Positions 18,206 to 28,075 are shown, numbered from the stretch's first letter. The stretch: 64,000 nucleotides of DNA from Sinorhizobium fredii USDA 257 (GCF_000265205.3 NC_018000.1:6252001-6316000); one strand, 5' to 3'. Translations and numbers: made by a program. The notes: generated from the letters alone by a model not told the origin.

Positions 18206-19597
18206 TCAGGCGGCCAGCGCGTCGAGGATCCGGATCCATGAGCGGATGCCCTTGTGGAAGGATGTCAGCTCGTACTTCTCGTTGGGCGAGTGAATGCGGT
18301 CGTCGGCAAGGCCGAAACCGACAAGCAGCGATTCCATGCCGAGCATCTTCTGGAAGTCGCCGACGATCGGGATCGATCCGCCCATGCCGATGACGATCGC
18401 CGGCTTCGGCCATTCGGCGGAGAGCGCCGCCTTGGCGGTGGTGAGGAGCGCCGAGTCGTAGGGCAGATGGATAGCCGGCGAAGCACCATGGGCGTGGAAC
18501 TCGACCGAGCAGTCCGCCGGGATCTTCGATCGCACATAGGCGCGGAAGCTCTCGCGAATCTTCGCCGGATCCTGGTTGCCGACGAGGCGGAAGGAGACCT
18601 TGGCGGAGGCTTGCGCGGCAATCACCGTCTTGAAACCTTCGCCGGTATAGCCGCCGGTGATGCCGTTGACCTCCGCCGTCGGACGGGCCCAGGTCAGCTC
18701 CAATATCGACCGCCCCTTCTCGCCGGAGGGGATTGAAAGACCGACGTCGCCGAGGAATTTCTCGGCCGTCCGGCCGAGCGTCTGCCAGCTCGCCTTGATC
18801 TCGGCCGGCGTCTCCTCGACGCCGTCATAGAAATTGTCGAGCGTGATGTGGCCGGCCTCGTCGTGAAGCCCGGCCAGGATGTCGGTGAGGATATGGATCG
18901 GATTTGCCGCCGCGCCGCCGAAAAGGCCGGAATGCAGGTCGCGATCCGCTGCCTTGACGATGATCTCCTCGCCGACGAGGCCGCGCAGACCGGCCGAGAT
19001 CGCCGGGGTTTCCCGATCCCACATGCCGGTGTCGCAGATCAGCGCGTAGTCGGCGTTGAGTTCGGCGGCATTGGCCTCGAGGAAGGGTTTCAGCGACGGG
19101 GAGCCGGATTCCTCTTCCCCTTCGAAGAGAACGGTGATGCGGCAGGGCAGCGCCCCATGCGCCTCCTTGTAGGCGCGCACCGCCTCGACGAAGGTCAGCA
19201 GCTGCCCCTTGTCGTCGGACGTGCCGCGGCCGGTGATCACTTTCCGGCCGGGTTCGAGTTCCTTGATCGCCGGTTGGAAGGGGGGTGCGTCCCAGAGATT
19301 CAGCGGATCGACCGGCTGGACGTCGTAATGGCCGTAGAAGAGCAGGTGCGGGGCGCTTGCCTTCTCGGCGGCATGATGGGCGACGACCATCGGATGGCCG
19401 GGCGTGTCGCGCACCGAGGCCTCGAAGCCGAGGGCTTCGAGTTCCGCCACCAGCCATTCGGCCGCCTTGCGGCACTCGGCCTTGAAGGCCGGATCGGTGG
19501 AGATCGACTGGATGCGGACGAGGTCGAAAAGTCGCTCGAGGCTTTGGGGAAGGTTTGCGTCGGCGCGCTCGAGCACGCGGGTGATATCTGCCATCAT
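18206..19597 (-). CDS. M20-family metallopeptidase (dipeptidase/ArgE-DapE-like)
   Basis: A 463-residue cytoplasmic zinc hydrolase of the M20 family, CNDP-like dipeptidase branch. Metal ligands are visible in order: LLFYGHYDVQPVDP near residue 85 (His, Asp), GRGTSDDKGQ near 124 (bridging Asp), FEGEEESGSPSL near 161 (catalytic Glu, metal Glu), and a dimerisation lid domain between about 195 and 345. The late ligand His is in DRIHSPNEKYELTSFHKG near the C-terminus. All catalytic residues are present. Start at 19597 or the adjacent ATG at 19594. Substrate is probably a dipeptide or acylated amino acid; not decidable here. Confidence 0.88.
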   Translation of the reverse strand: MMADITRVLERADANLPQSLERLFDLVRIQSISTDPAFKAECRKAAEWLVAELEALGFEASVRDTPGHPMVVAHHAAEKASAPHLLFYGHYDVQPVDPLNLWDAPPFQPAIKELEPGRKVITGRGTSDDKGQLLTFVEAVRAYKEAHGALPCRITVLFEGEEESGSPSLKPFLEANAAELNADYALICDTGMWDRETPAISAGLRGLVGEEIIVKAADRDLHSGLFGGAAANPIHILTDILAGLHDEAGHITLDNFYDGVEETPAEIKASWQTLGRTAEKFLGDVGLSIPSGEKGRSILELTWARPTAEVNGITGGYTGEGFKTVIAAQASAKVSFRLVGNQDPAKIRESFRAYVRSKIPADCSVEFHAHGASPAIHLPYDSALLTTAKAALSAEWPKPAIVIGMGGSIPIVGDFQKMLGMESLLVGFGLADDRIHSPNEKYELTSFHKGIRSWIRILDALAA

Positions 19598-19694
19598 GCG
19601 AATCCTTTGTGGGTTTCGCGGGCGAAACTAGAATCGAATAGGGGCGGCTTTAAGCGAAATCTTTTGATGCAACGACAAATTGTCGAGATGACGG

Positions 19695-20138
19695 TCAGGA
19701 AGGGTCGTTGCCGCGTGTCGCATTGGCGAGCGCCATCCGCATATATTCGAGCATGAGCTCCTTCTCGAAGCGCCGAAAGCCGGCGAGCAGCGATTGCTCG
19801 GCCGCAAGCGCTGCCTCCTTCGCCGCCGCCTCCATCTCGCGGGCCCGTTCCGTCAGGTAGATCTGCTGCGAGCGCCTGTCGTTCGGATGCTTGCGGCGGA
19901 CGACGAGGCCGTCGCGCTCCATGCGGGCGAGCGTATTGGCCATGGTCGCCTGTTCGATATCGAGACGGTCGAGCAGCTGTTTCTGCGTCAGTCCGTCCTC
20001 CGCCCACAATTCCAGCAGAACGGGAAATTGCCCCGGGGCGAAGCCGAGCTTTTGCGCCCGCTCCTGCAGGGCGCGCGAGAAGCTTCTTGCCAGCAGGCTG
20101 GCCAGATAGGTCGCCGAATCCATACGGTTGAAGGCCAT
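19695..20138 (-). CDS. MarR-family transcriptional regulator
   Basis: A 147-residue winged-helix regulator. The DNA-binding part is clear: LTQKQLLDRLDIEQATMANT (helix-turn-helix, residues 50-69), LARMERDGLVVRRKHPNDRR with the wing DRR motif, and IYLTERARE, a common MarR segment. Helices at both ends form the dimer interface. The ligand is unknown. It lies 97 bases before the M20 gene start on the same strand and upstream of the sRNA transcribed in the same direction. Its target may include the neighbouring peptidase, as MarR genes often control a neighbour, but no palindrome was evident. Confidence 0.88.
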   Translation of the reverse strand: MAFNRMDSATYLASLLARSFSRALQERAQKLGFAPGQFPVLLELWAEDGLTQKQLLDRLDIEQATMANTLARMERDGLVVRRKHPNDRRSQQIYLTERAREMEAAAKEAALAAEQSLLAGFRRFEKELMLEYMRMALANATRGNDPS

Positions 20139-20210
20139 GTCCCATGGGTAGGCGCGAATCGGCAGGAAGACAAGTTACAAAGCAGGCGATGGAGTTGCCT
20201 GTTCTTGCTC

Positions 20211-20251
20211 CAAACAAAAACCGCCACGGCGCGGAGGCGGCGCCGTGGCGG
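20211..20251 (-). terminator. Terminator of the EcpR1-like sRNA
   Basis: A perfect 12-base-pair stem, CCGCCACGGCGC / GCGCCGTGGCGG, with a 7-base loop that reads CGCCTCC in the RNA, followed by TTTTTGTTTG on the minus strand. Very strong intrinsic terminator; the loop itself exposes a CCUCC motif. Confidence 0.9.
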
Positions 20252-20340
20252 CTCTGTGAAAGCGGGACAAAGGCCCGGAGAGGGGGATGAGGCCTTTGTC
20301 CACATCTGGTGCGGGCGGGGGACAGGCCAATCACCAGACG
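20212..20340 (-). ncRNA. ecpR1: EcpR1-like trans-acting sRNA
   Basis: Minus-strand RNA with three hairpins: SL1 with arms TCTGGTG and CACCAGA (20338-20305); SL2 with an 11-base-pair stem GGACAAAGGCC / GGCCTTTGTCC (20301-20265) and the loop TCATCCCCCTCTCCG; and the terminator at 20251-20211. From memory, S. meliloti EcpR1, which represses dnaA and gcrA to slow the cell cycle under stress, is encoded between a MarR-type gene and polA, exactly this location, and uses such a pyrimidine-rich loop. The 5' end is estimated. It shares the 20139-20583 gap with the polA promoter; nothing else is visible in that gap. Confidence 0.75.
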
Positions 20341-20583
20341 ACGGCATCGTTTAAGTGCCGCTCACCCTGATTTGAGGATTCAAATGTGGCTTTTCAAGGA
20401 TTGTCCGACTGAGTCGCACATTACAAATGCGTAACGTTTCCGTGAGGCTCTTCATCATCGAATTTTCCGACCAACGGCGCGGAATGGCGTATCGCCCTGG
20501 CTTCGGAAATTGAACCTCGCGGTCGGTGTTTGCAAGCAAAACCGCAATGGACCTTTGCCTTCCCCCGCGCTATCCATGGCCGC

Positions 20584-23500
20584 ATGAAAAACGGTGATCA
20601 TCTCTTCCTCGTCGACGGCTCGGGCTTCATCTTCCGGGCGTTCCACGCCATCCCGCCGCTCAACCGCAAGTCGGACGGGCTTCCGGTCAATGCGGTCGCT
20701 GGCTTCTGCAACATGCTCTGGAAGCTTTTGACCGACGCGCGCGACACCTCGGTCGGCGTGACGCCGACGCATTTCGCGGTGATCTTCGACTATTCCTCAA
20801 AAACCTTCCGCAATACGCTTTACGACCAGTACAAGGCGAACCGCACGGCGCCGCCGGAAGATTTGATCCCCCAATTTGGGCTGATTCGCCACGCCACCCG
20901 CGCCTTCAACCTGCCCTGCATCGAGAAGGAAGGCTTTGAGGCCGACGACCTGATCGCCACTTATGCGCGGCTTGCCGAAGAGGCCGGCGCCGGCGTCACG
21001 ATCGTCTCCTCCGACAAGGACCTCATGCAATTGGTCACGCCCAATGTGTCGATGTACGACAGCATGAAGGACAAGCAAATCGCCATTCCCGACGTGATCG
21101 AGAAATGGGGCGTGCCGCCCGAAAAGATGATCGATCTCCAGGCAATGACCGGCGATTCGACGGACAACGTCCCCGGCATTCCGGGGATCGGCCCGAAGAC
21201 CGCGGCACAGCTCCTCGAGGAGTATGGCGACCTCGACACGCTGCTGGCGCGGGCGGGCGAGATCAAACAGCAGAAGCGGCGCGAGGCGATCATCGCCAAT
21301 GCGGAGATGGCGCGCCTGTCGCGCGAGCTCGTCACCTTGAAGAAGGACACGCCGCTCGACGTGCCGCTCGAGGATTTCAAACTCGATTCGCAGGATGGCC
21401 CCAAGCTCATCGCCTTCCTGAAGACGATGGAATTCACCACCCTGACGCGCCGCGTCGCGGCGGCGACCGATACGGATGCGGAGGCGGTCGAGCCGGCGTA
21501 TGTGCCGGTCGAATGGGGCGCTCAAGCGCACGGACCGGACCTCGACGTGGGCGAGGCCGCCGGGCCACCGCCGACACCGGCATCGTCGAGCGCTGCGCCG
21601 CCGCGCGGCAATGCCGCCAAGGCGGCGGTTTCCTTCCTCACCGGCAAGGGCGATGCGGATGCCACTGGCGCGACGCCGCAGGGGCTGGCACAAGCGCGCG
21701 CCGAATTCTTTGCCAAGGCTCCGTTCGACCATTCGGCCTATGTGGCGATCCGCGACATCGAGACCCTCGATCGCTGGATCGCCGATGCGCGCGAGGCGGG
21801 GGTGCTCGGTTTCGACACGGAGACGAACTCCCTCGACCCGATGCGCGCCGCCCTGGTCGGCGTTTCGATGGCGATCGCCGACTACGGCGACAATCCCCTG
21901 GGCGGCACGATCCGCGCCGCCTATGTGCCGCTGATCCACAAAAACGGCGTCGGCGATCTGCTGGGCGGCGGTCTCGTGGGAAACCAGGTGCCGGTGCGCG
22001 AGGCGTTGAGCCGGCTAAAGGTTCTGCTGGAGGACCCGTCCATCCTCAAGGTCGCCCAGAACCTGAAATACGCCTATCTCGTCATGAAGCGGCACGGCAT
22101 CACCCTGCAGAGCTTCGACGACACGATGCTGATGTCCTATGTGGTCGATGCGGGCAATGGCACGCACGGCATGGATTCGCTTTCCGAACGCTGGCTCGGC
22201 CACGTGCCGATCCCCTACAAGGACATTGCCGGCACCGGCAGGGCGTCGGTGAGCTTCGATTTCGTCGATATCGACAGGGCGACCGCCTATGCGGCCGAGG
22301 ACGCGGATGTCACGCTTCGCCTCTGGCACGTGTTGAAGCCGCGGCTTGCCGCCAAGGGGCTGACGCGCGTCTATGAACGGCTCGAAAGGCCGCTGATCGC
22401 CGTTCTGGCGCATATGGAGGAGCGCGGCATCACCGTCGACCGGCAGATCCTCTCGCGCCTCTCCGGCGAGCTGGCGCAGGGGGCCGCCGCACTCGAGGAC
22501 GAGATCTATCGGCTGGCCGGCGAGACCTTCACCATCGGCTCGCCGAAGCAGCTCGGCGATATCCTGTTCGGCAAAATGGGCCTTCCGGGCGGCTCGAAGA
22601 CGAAGACCGGGCAATGGTCGACCTCCGCTTCGGTGCTCGAGGATCTTGCCGCCGTTGGCCACGAGTTGCCGCGCAAGATCGTCGATTGGCGCCAGCTCAC
22701 CAAGCTCAAATCCACCTATACAGACGCGCTGCCGGGCTTCGTCCATCCGGAAACGAAACGCGTCCACACCTGCTATGCGCTTGCGGCGACGACGACAGGG
22801 CGGCTTTCCTCGTCGGAGCCGAACCTGCAGAACATTCCGGTCAGGACCGCCGAGGGGCGCAAGATCCGCACCGCCTTCGTCGCGACGCCGGGCCGCAAAC
22901 TGGTCTCGGCTGACTATAGCCAGATCGAGCTCCGGGTGCTGGCCCATGTGGCCGATATTCCGCAGCTTCGCCAAGCCTTTGCCGACGGCGTCGACATCCA
23001 CGCGATGACCGCGTCCGAAATGTTCGGCGTGCCCGTCGACGGCATGCCGAGCGAGATCCGCCGGCGCGCCAAGGCGATCAATTTCGGCATCATCTACGGC
23101 ATCTCCGCCTTCGGCCTTGCCAACCAGCTTTCGATCGAACGCTCGGAGGCCGGCGATTACATCAAGCGTTACTTCGAGCGCTTCCCGGGCATCCGCGACT
23201 ATATGGAGAACACTAAGGCCTTTGCCCGCGAGCATGGCTATGTCGAGACGATCTTCGGCCGCCGCGCCCATTATCCGGACATTCGTTCCTCAAACCCGTC
23301 GATGCGAGCCTTCAACGAGCGCGCTTCGATCAACGCCCCGATCCAAGGCTCGGCCGCCGACATCATCCGCCGCGCCATGGTGAAGATGGAGCCGGCGCTG
23401 GAGGAAGCGAAGCTTTCCGCCCGCATGCTGCTGCAGGTGCATGACGAGTTGATTTTCGAGGTCGAGGAGGGGGAAATCGAAAGCACCGTCCCGGTTATCG

Positions 23501-23598
23501 TTTCGGTCATGGAAAATGCCGCGATGCCGGCGCTCGACATGCGAGTGCCGCTGAAGGTGGATGCCCGTGCGGCGCAGAATTGGGACGAGGCGCATTAA
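20584..23598 (+). CDS. polA: DNA polymerase I
   Basis: A 1004-residue three-domain enzyme that removes RNA primers and fills gaps. The 5'-3' exonuclease is at residues 1-300 (VDGSGFIFRAFHAIPPL, FEADDLIATYA, SSDKDLMQL, GIPGIGPKTAAQLL). The 3'-5' exonuclease is near 400-600 and keeps its metal ligands, GFDTETNSLD near 418 and YAAEDADVTLRL, so proofreading should work. The polymerase domain has YSQIELRVLAHV (motif A), RRRAKAINFGIIYGIS (O helix) and QVHDELIFEV (motif C). The ATG at 20584 starts directly at the conserved N-terminus; an upstream in-frame extension to 20530 has no homology. Complete. Confidence 0.97.
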   Translation: MKNGDHLFLVDGSGFIFRAFHAIPPLNRKSDGLPVNAVAGFCNMLWKLLTDARDTSVGVTPTHFAVIFDYSSKTFRNTLYDQYKANRTAPPEDLIPQFGLIRHATRAFNLPCIEKEGFEADDLIATYARLAEEAGAGVTIVSSDKDLMQLVTPNVSMYDSMKDKQIAIPDVIEKWGVPPEKMIDLQAMTGDSTDNVPGIPGIGPKTAAQLLEEYGDLDTLLARAGEIKQQKRREAIIANAEMARLSRELVTLKKDTPLDVPLEDFKLDSQDGPKLIAFLKTMEFTTLTRRVAAATDTDAEAVEPAYVPVEWGAQAHGPDLDVGEAAGPPPTPASSSAAPPRGNAAKAAVSFLTGKGDADATGATPQGLAQARAEFFAKAPFDHSAYVAIRDIETLDRWIADAREAGVLGFDTETNSLDPMRAALVGVSMAIADYGDNPLGGTIRAAYVPLIHKNGVGDLLGGGLVGNQVPVREALSRLKVLLEDPSILKVAQNLKYAYLVMKRHGITLQSFDDTMLMSYVVDAGNGTHGMDSLSERWLGHVPIPYKDIAGTGRASVSFDFVDIDRATAYAAEDADVTLRLWHVLKPRLAAKGLTRVYERLERPLIAVLAHMEERGITVDRQILSRLSGELAQGAAALEDEIYRLAGETFTIGSPKQLGDILFGKMGLPGGSKTKTGQWSTSASVLEDLAAVGHELPRKIVDWRQLTKLKSTYTDALPGFVHPETKRVHTCYALAATTTGRLSSSEPNLQNIPVRTAEGRKIRTAFVATPGRKLVSADYSQIELRVLAHVADIPQLRQAFADGVDIHAMTASEMFGVPVDGMPSEIRRRAKAINFGIIYGISAFGLANQLSIERSEAGDYIKRYFERFPGIRDYMENTKAFAREHGYVETIFGRRAHYPDIRSSNPSMRAFNERASINAPIQGSAADIIRRAMVKMEPALEEAKLSARMLLQVHDELIFEVEEGEIESTVPVIVSVMENAAMPALDMRVPLKVDARAAQNWDEAH

Positions 23599-23610
23599 TG
23601 CAGTCGCCCA

Positions 23611-23668
23611 AAAGTGTGCAGCGGTTTTGGGATGACGACATGCATAATAACAAAGACCTAAAGCGCGC
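23611..23668. repeat. Intergenic repeat-like segment after polA
   Basis: A block reading AAAGTGTGCAGCGG, TTTTGGGATGACGACATGC and CAAAGACCTAAAGCG follows the polA stop by 13 bases. Segments like this are scattered between genes in rhizobial genomes as far as I recall, but only one copy is in the window, so repetition is not shown here. Confidence 0.4.
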
Positions 23669-23725
23669 CGCATGAATACGTTTAATGCGACGAGCTTTAG
23701 TTCCGGCGTTAAGCGGGCGCTAAAG

Positions 23726-23762
23726 CCCCTCACCCTCGTCGGGAGCGGCTGGGGAGAGGTTT
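23726..23762. repeat. CCCTCACCC-type intergenic repeat, copy 4
   Basis: CCCCTCACCCTCGTCGGG with GGGGAGAGG at the other end; a diverged short member of the family seen at 2639, 8818 and 33490. If the cheB-like gene were read in its restored frame it would terminate inside this repeat. Confidence 0.6.
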
Positions 23763-23790
23763 TGCGGATGGATCTCGCCGGCGGGCACCT

Positions 23791-24771
23791 TCAATGATTT
23801 GCCGACAATGGCGCGACGCAATGTTTCGGCATGCTCTCGCATCTCTTCGGCCCGCCGTCGGTTTGCGGCGGCGGCGGCTTGAAGCCGTTGCGCCCCGCAT
23901 CGTCTGCCATCTTTTCGCTGAGCGTCACCCGTTCCTCGATGATCCGGAGCGCCACCCGCACGGCCTCGTCCACGGAGCACTCGTTCTCCGCCGACAAGAT
24001 ATCGGACGTATAAGCGTGGCCGACCTGGCAACGGAATCGCAAGGGCGGACAGTTCTTGATTTGAGAGAGAACACCGCCACATGCCGGGCATGATAAGGGC
24101 ACGGGGTCGGCAATTCCTGTCATCAATGCTGCATCGACCTGGCGGCCAAGTGCAATGTCGACTTCGAACCTGATGTCGTCGGGAACCGGAACCGGCGGAC
24201 CGGCCTCTTCGGTCGTGAGCTCGACGAGCAGCGAAGCGAGATCGGCAAGTGGAGCGCGATAGTCGACGTTGGTCGCAGCCAAGGCGCCCAGCGGCATATC
24301 CGGCGCCGCGGCATCGGCCGGGTTCTGCACGACAGTCACGCCGCCGCATCGTTTCAGGTCGGCGAGCCCCGCCGCTCCGTCGTTCAGCATACCCGTGAGG
24401 ACGACGCCGATGGCCCTCGGGCCGTAGGTCATTGCGACCGATCGAAACAGCGGGTCGACGGCCGGGCGGGCCAGATTCTCGCGCGGCCCGCGGCCGAGAC
24501 GGGTGACGCCGTCGATAACGAGGAGGTGGTGGTCTGCCGGCGCTACGTAGACATTGCCGGGAAGGACGCGCTCACCGTCCACCGCCGTCTTGACGGAGAT
24601 CGTCGCGTGATGCGCAAAAATCTCGGCGAGCAGGTTCTTTCCAAGCGCGCCGACATGGACGACAACGAAGAGAGTAGCGGCGAAGTCGGGAGGAAGTTCG
24701 CGGAGCAACTGTTTCAATGCGCCGACCGCTCCTGCTGACCCTCCGATGGCGATGACGTCGCGACGGTCCAT
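23791..24771 (-). CDS. CheB-type methylesterase protein with zinc-ribbon tail; 3' end frameshifted
   Basis: A 326-residue free-standing CheB methylesterase domain without receiver domain. Active-site features are present: AIGGSAGAVGALKQLL (catalytic Ser) at residues 7-22, VVVHVGALGKNLL (His) near 36 and VVLTGMLNDGAAGL (Asp) near 145. A CPACGG/CRCQVGH-type ribbon follows near 228-256. The ATG at 24771 is preceded by GGAG; an ATG at 24810 is an alternative. After about residue 300 this frame becomes Pro-rich and ends, while the -1 frame reads RRRAEEMREHAETLRRAI, the kind of helix expected there. A lost base in the GCC run near 23878 is likely. It diverges from the CheB-CheR fusion. Confidence 0.8.
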   Translation of the reverse strand: MDRRDVIAIGGSAGAVGALKQLLRELPPDFAATLFVVVHVGALGKNLLAEIFAHHATISVKTAVDGERVLPGNVYVAPADHHLLVIDGVTRLGRGPRENLARPAVDPLFRSVAMTYGPRAIGVVLTGMLNDGAAGLADLKRCGGVTVVQNPADAAAPDMPLGALAATNVDYRAPLADLASLLVELTTEEAGPPVPVPDDIRFEVDIALGRQVDAALMTGIADPVPLSCPACGGVLSQIKNCPPLRFRCQVGHAYTSDILSAENECSVDEAVRVALRIIEERVTLSEKMADDAGRNGFKPPPPQTDGGPKRCESMPKHCVAPLSANH

Positions 24772-25018
24772 GGCGTGCTCCGTTTCGTCCACAACGTACA
24801 AGGACCGCATAAGTTCGAAGTCGTAGCGCGGAAGATTTTCCCATTTTCGCTGTTGGTGAAGGTTTGTAGCCTGCTATAAGTAGGCTGTTCCGGAAGGTTT
24901 CGATCGGTGTAGACTACCCGGCTATTCGGCGGTTGAGGGTTGCTACGGCCCCACCGGACGAGCCATGGCTCGCTCGGAGAATTACGGCTCCGAGAATAGG
25001 CGCCTAGGGAGGTGAAGC

Positions 25019-28000
25019 ATGGATCAGGAATCCGATCCGCCGATTGTGGGAATCGGAGCTTCGGCCGGAGGTGTCCAGGCTCTCCAGACATTCTTCGATC
25101 TGATGCCGGCCGATACCGATGCCGCCCTTGTTGTCATCGTCCACCTCGATCCCCACTCCAGAAGCGAGCTGGCGAGCATCCTGGCGTCCCGCACGCGAAT
25201 GCCGGTGACCCAGGTCGAGGACCACGCCCGCCTCGAAAGCAACCATGTCTACGTGATTGCGCCGAACCGTCGGCTGAAGATCGCCGACGGCACGATCGCC
25301 GCGTTGCCCTTCCAGGAGCCTCGCACCGCCCGCGCGCCAATCGATCTGTTTTTCCGATCCCTTGCCGAGGAGCACGGGGTCGGCTTCGCCATTGTTTTGA
25401 CGGGGGCAGGCGCGGACGGTGCGATCGGCGTCAAGGCCATCAAGGAAGCCGGCGGCATCGTGCTCGTCCAGGACCCGAACGAGGCGGAATATGCCTCGAT
25501 GTCGCGCAACGCCATCGCCACCGAGGTCGCCGATTTCGTCCTGCCGGTTCGCGAGCTTCCGGATCGGCTGGTCGAACTGCTCGCCAGCCGCGACCGACTG
25601 CCCTCCCATCCCGTTCGCTCCGGCGATGAAGATATGACCGGACGAATTCTGGCGCATGTGCGCGGCCGGACCGGGCATGATTTCTCACAATACAAGCGTG
25701 CGACCATTCTGCGTCGCATCGGCCGGCGGGCCCAGGTCACTCGCCAGGAGTCGCTCTCGGACTACTACGCCTACCTGCGTGAGAATCCCGAGGAAGTGCA
25801 GGCCCTTTTCAACGATTTCCTGATTTAGGTCACGACGTTCTTTCGCGATCCGGCGGCGTTCAAGGCGCTCGCCGAAAAGATCATTTCGCAATTGTTCGAT
25901 GGGAAGGGAGCTGCCGACACCATCCGGGTCTGGGTCCCAGGTTGCGCCAGCGGAGAGGAGGCCTACACCATCGGCATCCTCTTGCTCGAGGAAGCAGCGC
26001 GCCGCGATCTCGCGCCGGAAATCCAGGTCTTCGGCTCCGACCTCGACCCCAAGGCACTTGGCATGGCGCGCGATGGACGGTTCCCGTCGACGATCGAAGG
26101 CGATCTCTCAGAGGAAAGGTTGCGCCGGTTCTTCCAGCGCGAGGGCGATCATTATCGGGTCCGCCGCGAACTGCGCGACGTCGTTCTGTTTGCCAGCCAC
26201 AGCCTGCTCCGGGACCCGCCCTTCTCCCATCTCGACATGATTTCCTGTCGCAACCTGATGATCTATCTCGATCGCCAGCTTCAACAACAGGTCTGTAACA
26301 CGTTTCACTACGCGCTCAACCCGGGCGGCTTCCTCTTCCTCGGATTGTCGGAAAATGCCGACCAGGCCCCAGGACTTTTCCGAACGGTGGATCGCGAGGC
26401 GCGCATCTACAAGGCCGTACCCGGTGGCAGTGATCGACGCCAGGTGCTGCCAGTGCTGCCTGGCCCCCACCAGGGCAGGATACCGACCATCATTCGCCCG
26501 CCGCCGGTGGCGGGCCACATCAGCGACGCAGCCGTGCATCGCCAGCTGCTTGAGAAGATCGCCCCGCCAAGCATGCTCGTGGATGAAAGCCATCACGCGA
26601 TTCACCTTTCCGAAAATGCCGGGCGCTTTCTTCAGCCATCGGGAGGTCCGGTCACAACTGATGCGACGGATCTCGTGCGCGAGGAGTTTCGCTTCGATAC
26701 GAGGGCGGCACTGCATCGCGCCTTCGAGAGAAATGAACCCACCCTGAGCATGCCGATCCTTGCCGACGTCGACGGCCAGCCGCATCGCGTCTACCTGCAG
26801 GTCAAGCCGGTTGTCCAGACAGCGGAGCGCACCCGGCATGCTCTGGTGCTGTTCATCGAAGGCGAGACGATCGACAAGACCGAGGAAATCGTCCTCGAAA
26901 CGGCCGACGAGCGCCCGTCCATCAACCAGACGATCCGCCAGTTGCAGGAGGAACTGCAACGCGCCCAGAACCGGCTTCGGTCGACGCGCGAAGAGTCCGA
27001 ATCGGCCACCGAGGACCTGCGCGCCGCCAACGAAGAGCTGCAGTCGATGAACGAGGAATATCGTTCGACGGCAGAGGAACTGGAGACGAGCAAGGAAGAG
27101 CTGCAGTCGATCAACGAAGAGCTGCAGACGGTGAACAACGAGCTCAAGCTTAAGTTGGAGAGCGTTTCACGCGCCCACAGCGACCTGCTGAACCTGATGG
27201 CCGCGACCGACATAGCGACGCTTTTCCTCGACCAGTCTCTGCGCATAAAGCGGTTCACGCCGCGCCTGATGGATATCTTCAACGTGACGCTGAACGACGA
27301 AGGGCGGCCGATCACGGATTTCACGCATCACCTGGCCTACGAGAGACTAGCGGACGACGCGCGCGCGGTGCTGAAGAACCTTAGCCCCATCGAATACGAG
27401 GTAAAGGGCAACAATGACGGCTGGTACCTGGTGCGGATGCGGCCGTATCGCACCATCGAGGACAAGATAGACGGCGTCGTGGCGACCTTCGTCGACATCA
27501 GCGCGCGGCGCCACGCCGAGGAAGCGGCGAAGGACAGCGAACAGCGCCTCGGCCACGAAATGCGCCTTGTCGAGCTTTCTCGCTCGCCGATCTTCGTCTG
27601 GGATTTCGACGACGGCATCAAGCAGTGGAACCGTGGCAGCGAGGAACTCTATGGCTATTCGCGCGAGGAGGCTCTCGGGCAGCAAAAGGAAAAATTGCTG
27701 AAGACGACCATTCCGGGCTCCTCGTTCGACAAGCTTCGGGAAACCCTTCTCAAAAACGGTCGCTGGAGCGGCGAATTGAAGCATACGACGAAGGATGGTC
27801 GGGTGCTGACGGTGGAGAGCCAGATTGAGCTCGTGCCGCTCGGCGATCGACGGCTCATTCTGGAAAGCACCCGCGACATTACCGATCGCAAGCGCTGGGA
27901 GCGGCGTCGGCAACTGCTGCTGAACGAACTCAGCCACCGCGTAAAGAACACGCTCGCCGTCGTCCAATCGCTGGCGCGGCAGACGCTGCGCACCACGGAA

Positions 28001-28075
28001 ACGAGCCTGGTAATCGACAAGCCGGCCACGCAGCGGGATCTCGTCGGCGCTGCTGCAAAAGCGCTTGCCGCTTAG
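25019..28075 (+). pseudogene. CheB-CheR-PAS-HWE kinase fusion, interrupted by an amber stop and truncated
   Basis: One reading frame of 1019 codons, broken at codon 270 by TAG (25826-25828). Before it: a CheB domain (GIGASAGGVQALQTFF, VLTGAGADGAIG) and the start of CheR (YKRATILRRIGRRAQV). The frame continues after the stop as VTTFFRDPAAFKALAEK, the normal CheR sequence, then VPGCASGEEAYTIGILL, a coiled coil with SMNEEYRSTAEELETSKEEL, two PAS domains and the HWE/H-box SHRVKNTLAVVQSLARQTLR. The protein ends 30 residues later, so the kinase ATP-binding half is missing. A TTG at 25892 is the only early restart. The ATG at 25019 has GGGAGGTGAAGC upstream. It ends overlapping smeR by 4 bases, tail to tail. 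Confidence 0.88.

Noticed and set aside
25892..28075. Independent CheR-PAS-kinase gene starting at TTG 25892
   Set aside because: The TTG lacks a ribosome site and lies inside the CheR domain; the frame is continuous with the CheB part apart from the TAG codon.
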